Source: JBKPNX01 sp046732855 (GTDB taxonomy: Bacteria; Pseudomonadota; Alphaproteobacteria; Geminicoccales; Geminicoccaceae). From it: DNA of 44,290 nucleotides. The position numbers and the translations under genes are program-made. The notes under the pieces are model-generated. The model worked only from the letters and a program-made list of their open reading frames with translations, was not told where the DNA came from and searched no databases. The stretch covers positions 1 through 44,290 of the forward strand of contig JBKPNX010000026.1 in assembly GCA_046732855.1 (NCBI GenBank). The letters are read 5' to 3'. Position 1 is the first letter of the stretch; each line of letters starts with the position of its first letter. Positions 8,264 to 16,862 of this stretch are shown here, piece after piece.

Positions 8264-9160
8264 TCACCGCGCCCGCGACCACGGCGGTGCAAGCACGGGC
8301 GCCCGCTGCCGGCCAGGCGCCGCCGGAGCCTCCTTGGCGAGGGTCTCCGGGTCCAGGCCCAAGACCGCCTTGATCTCGTCGATCGCCCGCTCATCGAGCG
8401 GCGGCGGACCGAGATCGACGTTGGCGGCAAGGACCTCGGCCACGATCCGGATGCACGCGATCCGCGCGTACCTCTTGTCGTTGGCGGGGATCACATGCCA
8501 GGGCGCCGCCCGGGTCGAGGTCCGTTCGACCATGTCGTCGACCGCCTGCTGATAGTGCGACCAGTTGCGGCGGTTGTGAAAATCATCATAGCTGAGCTTC
8601 CAGCGCTTCAGGGGGTTGCGCAGGCGCTCCTCGAAGCGGCGCAGCTGCTCGTCCTGGGTGATGTGCAGGAACAGCTTCACGACCCGGGTGCCGTGGTCGA
8701 GCAGGAAGCGCTCGAATTCGTTGATCTCGTCGTAGGCGCGCTGCCATTCGTGATCGGCGGCCATGGCCTCGACCCGCTCGACCAGAACGCGGCCGTACCA
8801 GGAGCGGTCGAACACCGAGATCGCACCCTGGGGCGGCAGGCGCTCCCAGAAGCGAAACAGGTAGTGCCGCTCCTTCTCGAACCCGCGCGGCGCCGCGATC
8901 GGCCAGACCTTGAAGCCGCGGGGATCGAGCACGGCCGACATGCGCCGGATCGTGCCGCCCTTGCCGGCGGCGTCCCAACCCTCGAACACGATCACCGCGC
9001 TGTCGCCGGTGAACAGGTAAGCCTGTTGGATACGTTGCAGCTTCAACTGCAGGGCGCCGAGCTCCTCGAAATATGCCGTTCTCGCGATGCTGCCATGCTC
9101 GGCGAGCTGGCTCAGACGAAGCTTTTTGCGCTCCAGGACGATCTTGGTTCTTCGGGTCAT
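8264..9160 (-). CDS. ppk2: Polyphosphate kinase 2
   Basis: This 298-residue cytoplasmic enzyme of the PPK2 family transfers phosphate between polyphosphate and nucleotides, with nucleotide synthesis usually favoured. Walker A lies in GWDAAGKGGTIRR near residue 65 and Walker B in FDRSWYGRVLVERVE near 120. The lid region and the NWSHYQQAVDDMV and PWHVIPANDKRYAR motifs follow in the expected order. Length and order fit a single-domain PPK2, but the exact class (ADP, GDP or AMP preference) cannot be read reliably. It is convergent with the choline operon. The last 30 residues are Pro/Ala/Arg-rich and probably disordered. Confidence 0.94.
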   Translation of the reverse strand: MTRRTKIVLERKKLRLSQLAEHGSIARTAYFEELGALQLKLQRIQQAYLFTGDSAVIVFEGWDAAGKGGTIRRMSAVLDPRGFKVWPIAAPRGFEKERHYLFRFWERLPPQGAISVFDRSWYGRVLVERVEAMAADHEWQRAYDEINEFERFLLDHGTRVVKLFLHITQDEQLRRFEERLRNPLKRWKLSYDDFHNRRNWSHYQQAVDDMVERTSTRAAPWHVIPANDKRYARIACIRIVAEVLAANVDLGPPPLDERAIDEIKAVLGLDPETLAKEAPAAPGRQRAPVLAPPWSRAR

Positions 9161-9691
9161 GGCGGCACCCGGGGTCGGGTGGCTCAGTCGCGCTAGGGGT
9201 TGCCGAGCCTGCTTCGATCAGAACTATCCGAACCCGCCTCGCTGCTCAACGCGAAGCCAGCGTCAGGTCGGCGGATTCTCGCCGCTCGTGAGCCAGGCAG
9301 CGCTGGTGTGCCAAGACGTCGTCGGCCTGACCCAGGCGTACTCACGCATAGCGTGGACGGTCCGGCTCGGGCGTCGGCGAACGGCGGGCCTTGCTCATGA
9401 CAACATTCGTAAGATCGGCTAGACTGCGCGTTGCTCCCGAGCCGTCCGTTCGGGCGCACCACCCTCCACCCAATCCCCTCCAGCCAAGGATCACGCCCTG
9501 TTCAGTGTTGGCGCCGCGCCGCGCGCGGCCGTCTCCGTCAGCAATGCCCGCGCCGCGGCGAGCCGCAGGAACGGCGCGAGGTCACGCGGGCCCAAGACGC
9601 ACAAAGGCAAGGTCAGATCGGCGCAGAATGCGCTCAGGCACGACATCGCGTGCCTTGGATGCGCGGCCGCGGCGCCCGAGCGAGGCGGCGC
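9161..9691. other. 531-base gap between ppk2 and tamB
   Basis: No convincing gene, RNA or strong hairpin is seen here. On the minus strand, 9646-9491 encodes a possible 51-residue peptide beginning MSCLSAFCADLTLPL, located 46 bases after the tamB stop, with no clear ribosome site. Other open frames in the gap have no recognisable protein character. The gap would hold the ppk2 promoter near its left end. Confidence 0.5.
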
Positions 9692-12600
9692 TCAGTAGTC
9701 GAACCGCCACTTGAGGCCGACGCCGCTCTGCGCCTGGGCGTTGGCGCCGGCATTGAGCGACAGATTGGGCAGGAGCTCGACCTCGAGCCTGACGTCCTCG
9801 CTGCCGGCGGCGGCGCCCTTGCCGACCTCGACGAAGACCCGGTCGTTGAGGTGCCTGCCCGCGCTCACTCTGCCGTCCGTCAGGCCTTGCCCCGAGACGT
9901 TGAGGGTATCCAGGCCGAGCGCCTGGCGCGCCCCGCCAAGCAGGTCGGAGCCGCCGCGCAGCGTGTTGATCGCGGCCGCGAGCTCGACCGCATCGCCCGG
10001 ACCGAGCTCGCTCGGGGCGCGGTTGAACAGGAGTCGCGCCAGGATTTCGTCCTGGGGCAAGGGCGGCTCGCTGTCGAGCACGACCTGGGGGGCAGTCGCC
10101 TCGCCCCTGATCCGGACCACGGCCGTGATGTCCCGGCTTCGGGCTACGGCCTCGATGTCGAGGAGCGGGCGCGGCGGGCTCTCGCCGGTGAAGGTGATCA
10201 CGCCGCGGCGCAGATCGAAGCGGCGGCTAAGCAGGGTAAAGGTGCCGCGTCTCAGGTTCAGGGTTCCGCTCGCGCGCGGCTGTTCGGTCGTGCCCTCGAC
10301 GCGCACCCGCCCCTGCCACTCCGAGTCGAGACCGCGGCCGCGCACGAACACTTGGTTGGTCATGGCGACGGTGAGGCCGAGGCCGAGCGCGAACTCCGAC
10401 GACGCGCGCTCAGCCCCGCGCGCCTGGCTGGGCTCGCGCCCCCCGCCGATCTCCTCCACCGGCAGGACCGGAACGCGCGGCCCGAGCCGCTCGGGAATCG
10501 CGATCTCGGCGCGATCCACGGTGATCTCGCCATCCAGCCGGGGCGCGGCGCCGCTGCCCGCGAGCGCGAGCTTGCCGGTCATCGTCGCGCTCGCGTCGTC
10601 GCGGGCGACCAGCCGGGCGCGCTCGAGCTGCAGGCGCACGTCGACGGGATATCCCGCCCCTCGGTCAAGGCCGATCGTGCCCTCGCCGTTCAGGCGGCCG
10701 GCGGCGCCATCGGTCGCGCTGAAGCGCCTGACCCTCACGGTCTGGCGGTCGGCCTCGAGCAGCAGCGTCAGCTCGCGCAGGACGGTGCCGGTCGTGCCGT
10801 TCTCGTAGAGCGCGCCGTCGACCCGCACGGTGCCGTTCACGGCCGGCGTGGCGACCGTGCCGCCGATCCGCAGGTGCGCGACGAGGGGCCCCTCGAGACG
10901 CTGGTCGTCGAGCCCGGCGATGTCGGCGAGACGCGCGAGCCTGAGCTCGGCATCGAGGCTGCCGGCCAGCTGGCCGTCGCGCGGGACCGCGACCACGCCG
11001 GCCGCCAGGTCGAGCACCAGCGGCAACTCCGCGCGCGCCCGGATCGGCTGCTCGCTCACGCCCTCGCCCTGCAGGTCGAGGCGCAGGCGGCGCGCGGCCA
11101 GCTCTCCGGTCAGCGCGAGGTGGCCGGGCGGCACGTCGGCGAACGCCGGCGAGTGGAGCGCGACCTCGGTGGCATCCAGCCGGATGCTGCCGCGCGGATT
11201 GTCCGCCGCCCCGTGCAGGCTGAGCCGCCCCCCGAGCCGACCGCTCACCTCCGGCGCGCCGATGCGCCCGAGCAAGGCGAGCGGCAGCTGCTCGAGCGTG
11301 GCGTCCGCCGCGACCTGCTGCGGCCCGAGCTCGAAGGCGCCAACGACCCGCGCCTCGCCGAGGCGGAGGTTGAGACCATCGATCGCGACCGCGCCGCCAC
11401 CAAGCGTCACGGTCGCTGGGCTGGCGAGGCGCAGCGGCTGGTCGGCGACACGCCCGTTCAGCTGCTCGATGCGCGCGCGAGTGCGCTCGCCGAGCGCGAC
11501 CCCGGCGCGGGCGTCGAGGGCGAAGGGTGCCTGGGCCTGGCCGGTCGCGGCGAGCGCGACGTTCAGCGCCTGAGGCGTCCCCTCGGCGCGGAGGCTGCCG
11601 TCGGTGAGCAAGACCTCGCCCTGAGCGAAGCTCTTCAGCTGCAGGTCGGCGCTGATCCGGGGGGCATTCAGGGCGTCGGCGACGCCGCCGCGCAGCTCGA
11701 GCTGGCCGAGCCGCCCGAAATCGCCCGCGAGGTCGCGGCCGCGGGCGGTGAGCTCGATGGTCTGCGCGCCGTCCCTGGCCGAGGCGCGCGCCTCGAGCTC
11801 GAGCGCGCCCGCGAGACGCACCGGCAGCAACGCCGCCAAGTCGCGCAGCTGCTCGATCCGACCGGTCAGCTCGCCCTCGATCAGCCGGTGGTCCAGGTCG
11901 ACCGAGAGGTTGCCACTCGCCCGCGTGCGCGGCGCGCTCAGGCTCACCTCGCGAAGGCTCAGCTTGGGGCGCCGCAGCTCGACGGCGGCCGCAAGCTCGG
12001 CCGCAACCTCCCGCGCCGTGGCCGTCAGGCGGAGCTTGCCGTCGGCGGCCTCTGGCGTGCCCTCAACCGCGGCGGTGAGCGTGAGCGCAGTGAGCTGCTC
12101 GCCGGCGATCAGCAGGCCGGGGCTTTCTGCGGCGAGCTCGATCGTCGGCCGCGGCAGGGCGCCGCCCAGCTGCGTCTGCGCGCTCAGCGGCCCGGCGAGA
12201 TCGAGGCCGAGGATCGGCGACAGCGCGGACATGTCCGCAAGGTCGATGTTCAGCACCCCGTCCAGCGCCTGCGCGGGCAGGCCGAGCTTGAGCCTGCCAT
12301 CCAGCGTGGCGGCGGCGCCCTCGAGCCGCAGGTGGGTGATCTCGACGCTGTCGTCCGGCACCATGATGGCATTGGCCTCGAGCGTCAGGACCGGCCCGAG
12401 CAGCTCGCCCAGCCCCTCGGGCAGACCTCCCAGCTCGTGCGTGCCGCCGTACAGGTCGATGCTGATCACCTCGGCGCCCGCGCCAATTCCGACATTGGCC
12501 TGGAGCCCGGCGGTGCCCTCGACCGGCTGGCCGTACGGCGCGGCGAAGGGCGCCAGCGCGTCGGCGGTCAGCGCGATCTGCGCCTCGCCGCCAAGCGCAG

Positions 12601-14023
12601 CCGCATCGAGCGTGCCCTGCGCCGTGGCGTTGAGGTGGCCGGCGCGCGCAGTCAGCCGCTCCAGCCGGACCGTGCCGGCGCCATCGACCGGGGCGGTCAG
12701 CCGGCCCTGCCAGACCACGTCCTGGGGCGGCAATGCGACCCTCGGCGGCAGCCGCAGCCCCTGCGCCCGACCTTCGATCGCGACCTGCACCTCGGCTCCA
12801 GGTTCGCCGAGACGCTCGAGCGGGTCGAAGTCGAGCGTCGTCTGGACCTCTCGCGCGCTCATCGCGCCGACCGCGAGATCGGTCGTCGTGACCGTGACGC
12901 GGCCCTTGGGCTGCAGCGGGGGACCGTCGACCTCTGCCGTCAGCTCGAGCGATCCGTCGAGCGCCGTCCCCGCCAGCTCACCGAGCGGCGCCAGCTCGCC
13001 GATTGTGAGACCGGCGCGCGCGCTCACCCGCTCGCCGGCGAGATCGATCTGACCGGAGCCGGTCAGCATTACCTGGGCGGTGGTGGCGCGCAGCTCCTCG
13101 ATCGCCAGCTGGTCCGGTTCGGACCGTACCGCCATCAGCGCGAGCTGCACGCGATCGCCGAGCAGGCTGGCCAGCGGAGGAGGCAAAAGGCCGGGCGCCG
13201 GATCGAGCGTCCCCTGCAGGTGCGCCCGAGTGGCGTCGTTGAGGGCGAGCGCAATCTGTGCATCGGCGCTGGCCAGTCCATCCGCTTTCAGGCGAAGGTC
13301 GCCATGCCAGTCCTCGAGCGGGCCGTGCCCGCCCAGCTCGAGGGCGATGTCGCCGGCCTCCGTCCTGCCTGTGAGCCGGGCCAGCAGCCCGCCCTTGTCG
13401 GCGGCACGGAAATTGAGCGCGAGCGTACGCTCCGCCAGATTGAGCCGCGCGTTCATGGAAGCTCGGGTGGTATCTTGATCGGTGCGGTGCAGATCGAGCC
13501 CAAGGCTGACCGTGCGGCCGGCCGCGCCGGTCTGCACGCCGCCGGACAATCGGAACACCTCGTCCTTGCCGAGGATCGCCCGGCCGACCTCGAGCTGGTC
13601 GATGCTGACGGAGCGCACGAGCACCGGGGGTACGGACCGGGGTAATTCGGGAAAGTGCTCCTCACCGCTGTCCTCGCCCTGCGGCAGGCGATGCAGGGCG
13701 AGGCGACGCGCGCCCAGACGCCCGATGTTGACGCGCCCGCGCAGCAGCGCCGAAGCTGAGGCGGACACGTGAAGATCGTCCAGCTCCAGCCAGGGACCCT
13801 GGGAGTCCGCCACGCGCAGCTGCGCGAGCCGGACATCGAACGGGATCAGGCCAGCCAGGCCGGTCAGGCGGACGGTGCTATCGGCGCCGCTGAGCGCGCG
13901 GCCCAGCAGCTCGGCGACCAGCCATTTGCCGGGCGTGGTCTGAGCGAATGCCAATGCGCCAGCGAGCGCGAGGCCGACACCGCCCAGCGCCCAGACCAGC
14001 ATCAGGCCGATTCGGCGGATCAT
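9692..14023 (-). CDS. tamB: Translocation and assembly module protein TamB
   Basis: This 1443-residue envelope protein spans the periplasm from an N-terminal inner-membrane anchor (hydrophobic residues about 5-28) to the outer membrane. There the TamB-TamA pair supports outer-membrane protein or lipid delivery. Most of the length is repetitive beta-strand sequence rich in alternating L/V/A with charged residues, as expected of the long beta-taco groove. The C-terminal DUF490/TamB domain is recognisable in RVEGTTEQPRASGTLNLRRG, FTGESPPRPLLDIEA, DEILARLLFNRAPSELGP, LGLDTLNVSG and the final GVGLKWRFDY, with the aromatic ending typical of the family. It is the last gene of the leftward block, 120 bases after the regulator gene and separated from tamA by it. 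Start ATG 14023 directly precedes the anchor. Confidence 0.94.
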   Translation of the reverse strand: MIRRIGLMLVWALGGVGLALAGALAFAQTTPGKWLVAELLGRALSGADSTVRLTGLAGLIPFDVRLAQLRVADSQGPWLELDDLHVSASASALLRGRVNIGRLGARRLALHRLPQGEDSGEEHFPELPRSVPPVLVRSVSIDQLEVGRAILGKDEVFRLSGGVQTGAAGRTVSLGLDLHRTDQDTTRASMNARLNLAERTLALNFRAADKGGLLARLTGRTEAGDIALELGGHGPLEDWHGDLRLKADGLASADAQIALALNDATRAHLQGTLDPAPGLLPPPLASLLGDRVQLALMAVRSEPDQLAIEELRATTAQVMLTGSGQIDLAGERVSARAGLTIGELAPLGELAGTALDGSLELTAEVDGPPLQPKGRVTVTTTDLAVGAMSAREVQTTLDFDPLERLGEPGAEVQVAIEGRAQGLRLPPRVALPPQDVVWQGRLTAPVDGAGTVRLERLTARAGHLNATAQGTLDAAALGGEAQIALTADALAPFAAPYGQPVEGTAGLQANVGIGAGAEVISIDLYGGTHELGGLPEGLGELLGPVLTLEANAIMVPDDSVEITHLRLEGAAATLDGRLKLGLPAQALDGVLNIDLADMSALSPILGLDLAGPLSAQTQLGGALPRPTIELAAESPGLLIAGEQLTALTLTAAVEGTPEAADGKLRLTATAREVAAELAAAVELRRPKLSLREVSLSAPRTRASGNLSVDLDHRLIEGELTGRIEQLRDLAALLPVRLAGALELEARASARDGAQTIELTARGRDLAGDFGRLGQLELRGGVADALNAPRISADLQLKSFAQGEVLLTDGSLRAEGTPQALNVALAATGQAQAPFALDARAGVALGERTRARIEQLNGRVADQPLRLASPATVTLGGGAVAIDGLNLRLGEARVVGAFELGPQQVAADATLEQLPLALLGRIGAPEVSGRLGGRLSLHGAADNPRGSIRLDATEVALHSPAFADVPPGHLALTGELAARRLRLDLQGEGVSEQPIRARAELPLVLDLAAGVVAVPRDGQLAGSLDAELRLARLADIAGLDDQRLEGPLVAHLRIGGTVATPAVNGTVRVDGALYENGTTGTVLRELTLLLEADRQTVRVRRFSATDGAAGRLNGEGTIGLDRGAGYPVDVRLQLERARLVARDDASATMTGKLALAGSGAAPRLDGEITVDRAEIAIPERLGPRVPVLPVEEIGGGREPSQARGAERASSEFALGLGLTVAMTNQVFVRGRGLDSEWQGRVRVEGTTEQPRASGTLNLRRGTFTLLSRRFDLRRGVITFTGESPPRPLLDIEAVARSRDITAVVRIRGEATAPQVVLDSEPPLPQDEILARLLFNRAPSELGPGDAVELAAAINTLRGGSDLLGGARQALGLDTLNVSGQGLTDGRVSAGRHLNDRVFVEVGKGAAAGSEDVRLEVELLPNLSLNAGANAQAQSGVGLKWRFDY

Positions 14024-14143
14024 GTGGGCAGCAGCAATCTTCGGCGGCCTGCTGCGAGGGCCGCCTTGTCATTCAGTGCCACGGCATTGATATTGGTCCG
14101 GCGGCGCTCGATTTCGACCGCGACCGGGCGCCGCGAGCGAACC

Positions 14144-14836
14144 TCACATGTCGCGCAGCGCGTCCAGGTCAGTCAGGACGTAATGGCTGTTCTCGGTCCG
14201 GATCAGCCCGTCCTGACGCCACTGCTTCAGCTGCTTGTTCATGCTCTCGCGCGACATCCCGACCATGTTGCCGAGCTGCTGCTGGGAGAGCGGGATGTCG
14301 ATCCGCACGCCGCCTGCCACCGGCTTGCCGAAGACCTCGGCCAGGTAGACGAGGCGCTTGGCGAGGCGCGAGGAGCCTTCCAGGAAGAGCGCTTCCTCGA
14401 GCAGCTCGCTGGTCTTGCGCAGGCGCTCGCACAGCACGGCGAACAGGCGCATGCAGGCATCGGGATGGCGCTGCAGGAACGGCACGAAGTCGCGCCGCTC
14501 GAGCACCATCAGCTCGGTCTCGGTCAGAGTGACCGCATCGGCCGTGCGGTCGGCGCCATCCAAGAGGGCGATCTCGCCGACCACCTCGCCGGCATTGATC
14601 AGATTCAGGACGAGCTCCTTGCCGTCCTCGGAGTGGCTGCAGACCTTCACCCGGCCGCGCACCACGACCATCAGATTGGAGCCCGGATCGCCCTTGCGGA
14701 ACAGGACCGTCCGCGCCGGGTGGCGGACGAGCCGCATGTACGCGACCAGCCGGTCCAGCTCGTCGGGCTCGAGCCTGCCGAACAGCGGCACGTTGGCCAG
14801 CAACGCGCGCTTGTCGAGGGTCATCTCGGCTGGCAT
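14144..14836 (-). CDS. Crp/Fnr-family transcriptional regulator
   Basis: This 230-residue regulator has an N-terminal cyclic-nucleotide-binding barrel and a C-terminal winged helix. In the barrel, GEVVGEIALLDGADRTADA resembles the phosphate-binding cassette of cAMP-binding members, with Glu and Arg-Thr in place. The cysteines do not form an Fnr iron-sulfur set. The DNA-binding helix reads LSQQQLGNMVGMSRESMNK. Start ATG 14836 follows TTGAGGT. A longer frame begins at 14884 but has no ribosome site. It lies on the same strand between tamA and tamB, which is unusual for that pair. A cluster of palindromes upstream at 14882-14969 suggests autoregulation or an internal promoter. The ligand and the regulon are unknown. 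Confidence 0.9.
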   Translation of the reverse strand: MPAEMTLDKRALLANVPLFGRLEPDELDRLVAYMRLVRHPARTVLFRKGDPGSNLMVVVRGRVKVCSHSEDGKELVLNLINAGEVVGEIALLDGADRTADAVTLTETELMVLERRDFVPFLQRHPDACMRLFAVLCERLRKTSELLEEALFLEGSSRLAKRLVYLAEVFGKPVAGGVRIDIPLSQQQLGNMVGMSRESMNKQLKQWRQDGLIRTENSHYVLTDLDALRDM

Positions 14837-14881
14837 ACGGCAAACCTCAAGCGACGCTCGCCATCGCCTCACTGGATTTTG

Positions 14882-14969
14882 CACAATTATCGCCGATTGT
14901 GGACCGTACCATGGGGCGGCAGCAAGCCTTTTCCGAATTCAATGTGACGAATTCGTGACGATTGTACAA
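14882..14969. promoter_or_regulatory. Cluster of palindromes upstream of the Crp/Fnr gene
   Basis: Three symmetric elements lie in the 154-base gap after tamA. CACAAT (14882-14887) pairs with ATTGTG (14896-14901) across eight bases. ACGAATTCGT at 14947-14956 is a perfect palindrome. TTGTACAA at 14962-14969 is another. GTGACGA also repeats directly at 14944 and 14955, one helical turn apart. This looks like an operator region for the downstream regulator, but the binding protein is inferred. Confidence 0.4.
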
Positions 14970-14990
14970 CCGATGATCGCGATTTCGGGA

Positions 14991-16862
14991 TCAGAACGCC
15001 TGGCCGAGGCTGATGTACAGCTGGAAGGCGTCGTCGGAATCGCGCGGGTTCACCGGGAAGCCGACGTCGATCCGGAATGGCCCGATCGGACTGAAGTAAC
15101 GGACGCCCGGTCCGACCCCGACCCTGAGTTGGTCGTCGAAGTCCGGGAAGGTCGAGGTGAACGCCGTGCCGGCGTCGACGAACGCGACCAGCCCGATCGT
15201 CTCGGTCACGCGCGCCCGCACCTCGCCCGAGACCTCGAACAGCGAACGGCCGCCGATCGGGTCGTGCTGATCGTCCAGCTCGCCGGCCATCTGATACGCG
15301 AAGCCCCGGACCGAACCGCCGCCGCCCGCATAGAAGCGCAGATTGGCCGGAACCTCGGCGCGGGCAGCCCCGAACAGCGTGCCGATCGCGCTCCGCCCGG
15401 CCAGAACCACCCTGGGCTTGTCCAGAACCTCGAAGTAGTGCGAGTACTCCAGTTTCGACTTGTTGAACAGGAGGTCGTTGCCGAACGTGTCGACGAACGG
15501 CTCGTTGTCGAGCGACAGGCGGCCGCCCCTCTTGGGATCGAGGAGGTCGTCGCTGCGGTCCCACTTGAACAGCACCGGCAGCGAGACGAGGCCGAAGGTG
15601 TCCTCGCGGCCGCTGTTCGCCTCCTGCACCCGCTCGGCCCGGTACGCGACGCCGCCGGCGAGCGTCATGCCTTCCCTGAACCGTCGTTCGAGGCCGACCC
15701 GGGCCCGCGCCGATTGGCTTTCGTAAGCATCCGGGTTCTCGAACGCGAGCTGCGCTTCGCCGATCACCGCCAGATCCCGCATCCAGACATCCGGCTTGCG
15801 AAAGCTGCCGGTGAGAAACCCGGCAATGGCGGAGACGTCGAGCTCGGCCCGAACCCGCTCGCCGCGACCGAAAAAGTTGCGATGTTCCCAGGCGACGTTG
15901 CCGCCCGGGCCCTCGTCGGTCTGATAGCGCAACCCGAACTCGAGCGAGCGGTGCTTGCGCTCGGTGACGACCACGCTCACCGGCACTCTGCCCGCGGCAT
16001 CGGGCGTGCCGCCGAGGCGCACGTTGATAGCGTTGAACAGGCCGGTCTCGCGCAGGGCGCGCCGGCCTGCTTCGAGGCGCTCGGCGGTGATGAGCTCGCC
16101 CGGCCGCCAGGGCAGGCGTCGTTCAACGAAATTGCGCTGCACCTGATCGAGGCCGCTCACCTCGATCGCCCCGAAGTGCACCGGCGGGCCGGCGTTCAGC
16201 CGCAGCGTGAGGTCCATGGCATCCGCGTCGTGGTCGACCACCGCTTGCCGCTCGCCCGCCTCGGCGAGCGCGTAGCCGCGGGCTTTGGCCTGCTCGACGA
16301 GCCGGGTCTCGGCGTCCAGAATGGTCTGTGCCACCGCCGGCGTGCCCGGGGCGATGCCCAGCTCCGCAGGAGTGAGCAGCGGCAGGTCGGTACCGGGCGG
16401 GGCGACCTCGATCGCCACTTCGCGCAGCCGGTAACGAGGCCCGGGATCGATCTTGAACACGACCTTCACCGGTTTGGCTTCGCCGTCGACCGAGAGGTCG
16501 ATCTGCGCGGCATAGTAGCCTTGCGAGCGCAGCGCCCGGTCCAGGCGCACGCGGTCATCCTCGGCGCGCCGCCGCAGCCTGGTCAGACTGGGCGGCGGGC
16601 GATCGATCAGTCGTCGCGTCTCCGACACCTCGTTCAGCAACTCGCGTAGCGTCGCGTCGGCCACTCCTTCGATCGAGAGCTGGTAGGGGACTTCGAACCC
16701 CGGCGCGGCGCCTTCGGGCGTCGTCGCGACTTCGGCCTGCGCCGTTGCGGCCGGGGGCGATTGCTCGCCGCATCCGGCAAGCAGCACGGCAGACGAGAAC
16801 AGCGCGGCCGCGAGGCCGGCCAGTGGGCGGCGCCGATATTGCCGGCCGGGGGCTTCAGTCAC
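14991..16862 (-). CDS. tamA: Translocation and assembly module outer-membrane protein TamA
   Basis: This 623-residue protein belongs to the Omp85 superfamily and partners TamB. After the N-terminal export signal, residues about 55-290 form POTRA-type repeats (for example LDRALRSQGYYAAQIDLSVD and FGAIEVSGLDQVQ). Residues about 300-623 form the 16-strand barrel, with GGGGSVRGFAYQ as the conserved lid-lock RGF motif and a terminal Phe in SLGQAF. The signal sequence ends in LLAGCGEQ, a good lipobox, so the protein might be lipidated at Cys31 instead of being cut by signal peptidase I. That is odd for this family. The start is a GTG at 16862, inside the 3' end of the broken mscS gene. No good ribosome site precedes it, so translation may once have depended on coupling to mscS. 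Confidence 0.92.
   Translation of the reverse strand: MTEAPGRQYRRRPLAGLAAALFSSAVLLAGCGEQSPPAATAQAEVATTPEGAAPGFEVPYQLSIEGVADATLRELLNEVSETRRLIDRPPPSLTRLRRRAEDDRVRLDRALRSQGYYAAQIDLSVDGEAKPVKVVFKIDPGPRYRLREVAIEVAPPGTDLPLLTPAELGIAPGTPAVAQTILDAETRLVEQAKARGYALAEAGERQAVVDHDADAMDLTLRLNAGPPVHFGAIEVSGLDQVQRNFVERRLPWRPGELITAERLEAGRRALRETGLFNAINVRLGGTPDAAGRVPVSVVVTERKHRSLEFGLRYQTDEGPGGNVAWEHRNFFGRGERVRAELDVSAIAGFLTGSFRKPDVWMRDLAVIGEAQLAFENPDAYESQSARARVGLERRFREGMTLAGGVAYRAERVQEANSGREDTFGLVSLPVLFKWDRSDDLLDPKRGGRLSLDNEPFVDTFGNDLLFNKSKLEYSHYFEVLDKPRVVLAGRSAIGTLFGAARAEVPANLRFYAGGGGSVRGFAYQMAGELDDQHDPIGGRSLFEVSGEVRARVTETIGLVAFVDAGTAFTSTFPDFDDQLRVGVGPGVRYFSPIGPFRIDVGFPVNPRDSDDAFQLYISLGQAF

Noticed and set aside
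9431..13645. Long open frame of about 1400 codons on the plus strand, opposite tamB
   Set aside because: It is a shadow of tamB codon bias in GC-rich DNA. Its composition is Arg/Ala/Gly-rich with no family motif, and tamB itself is well supported.
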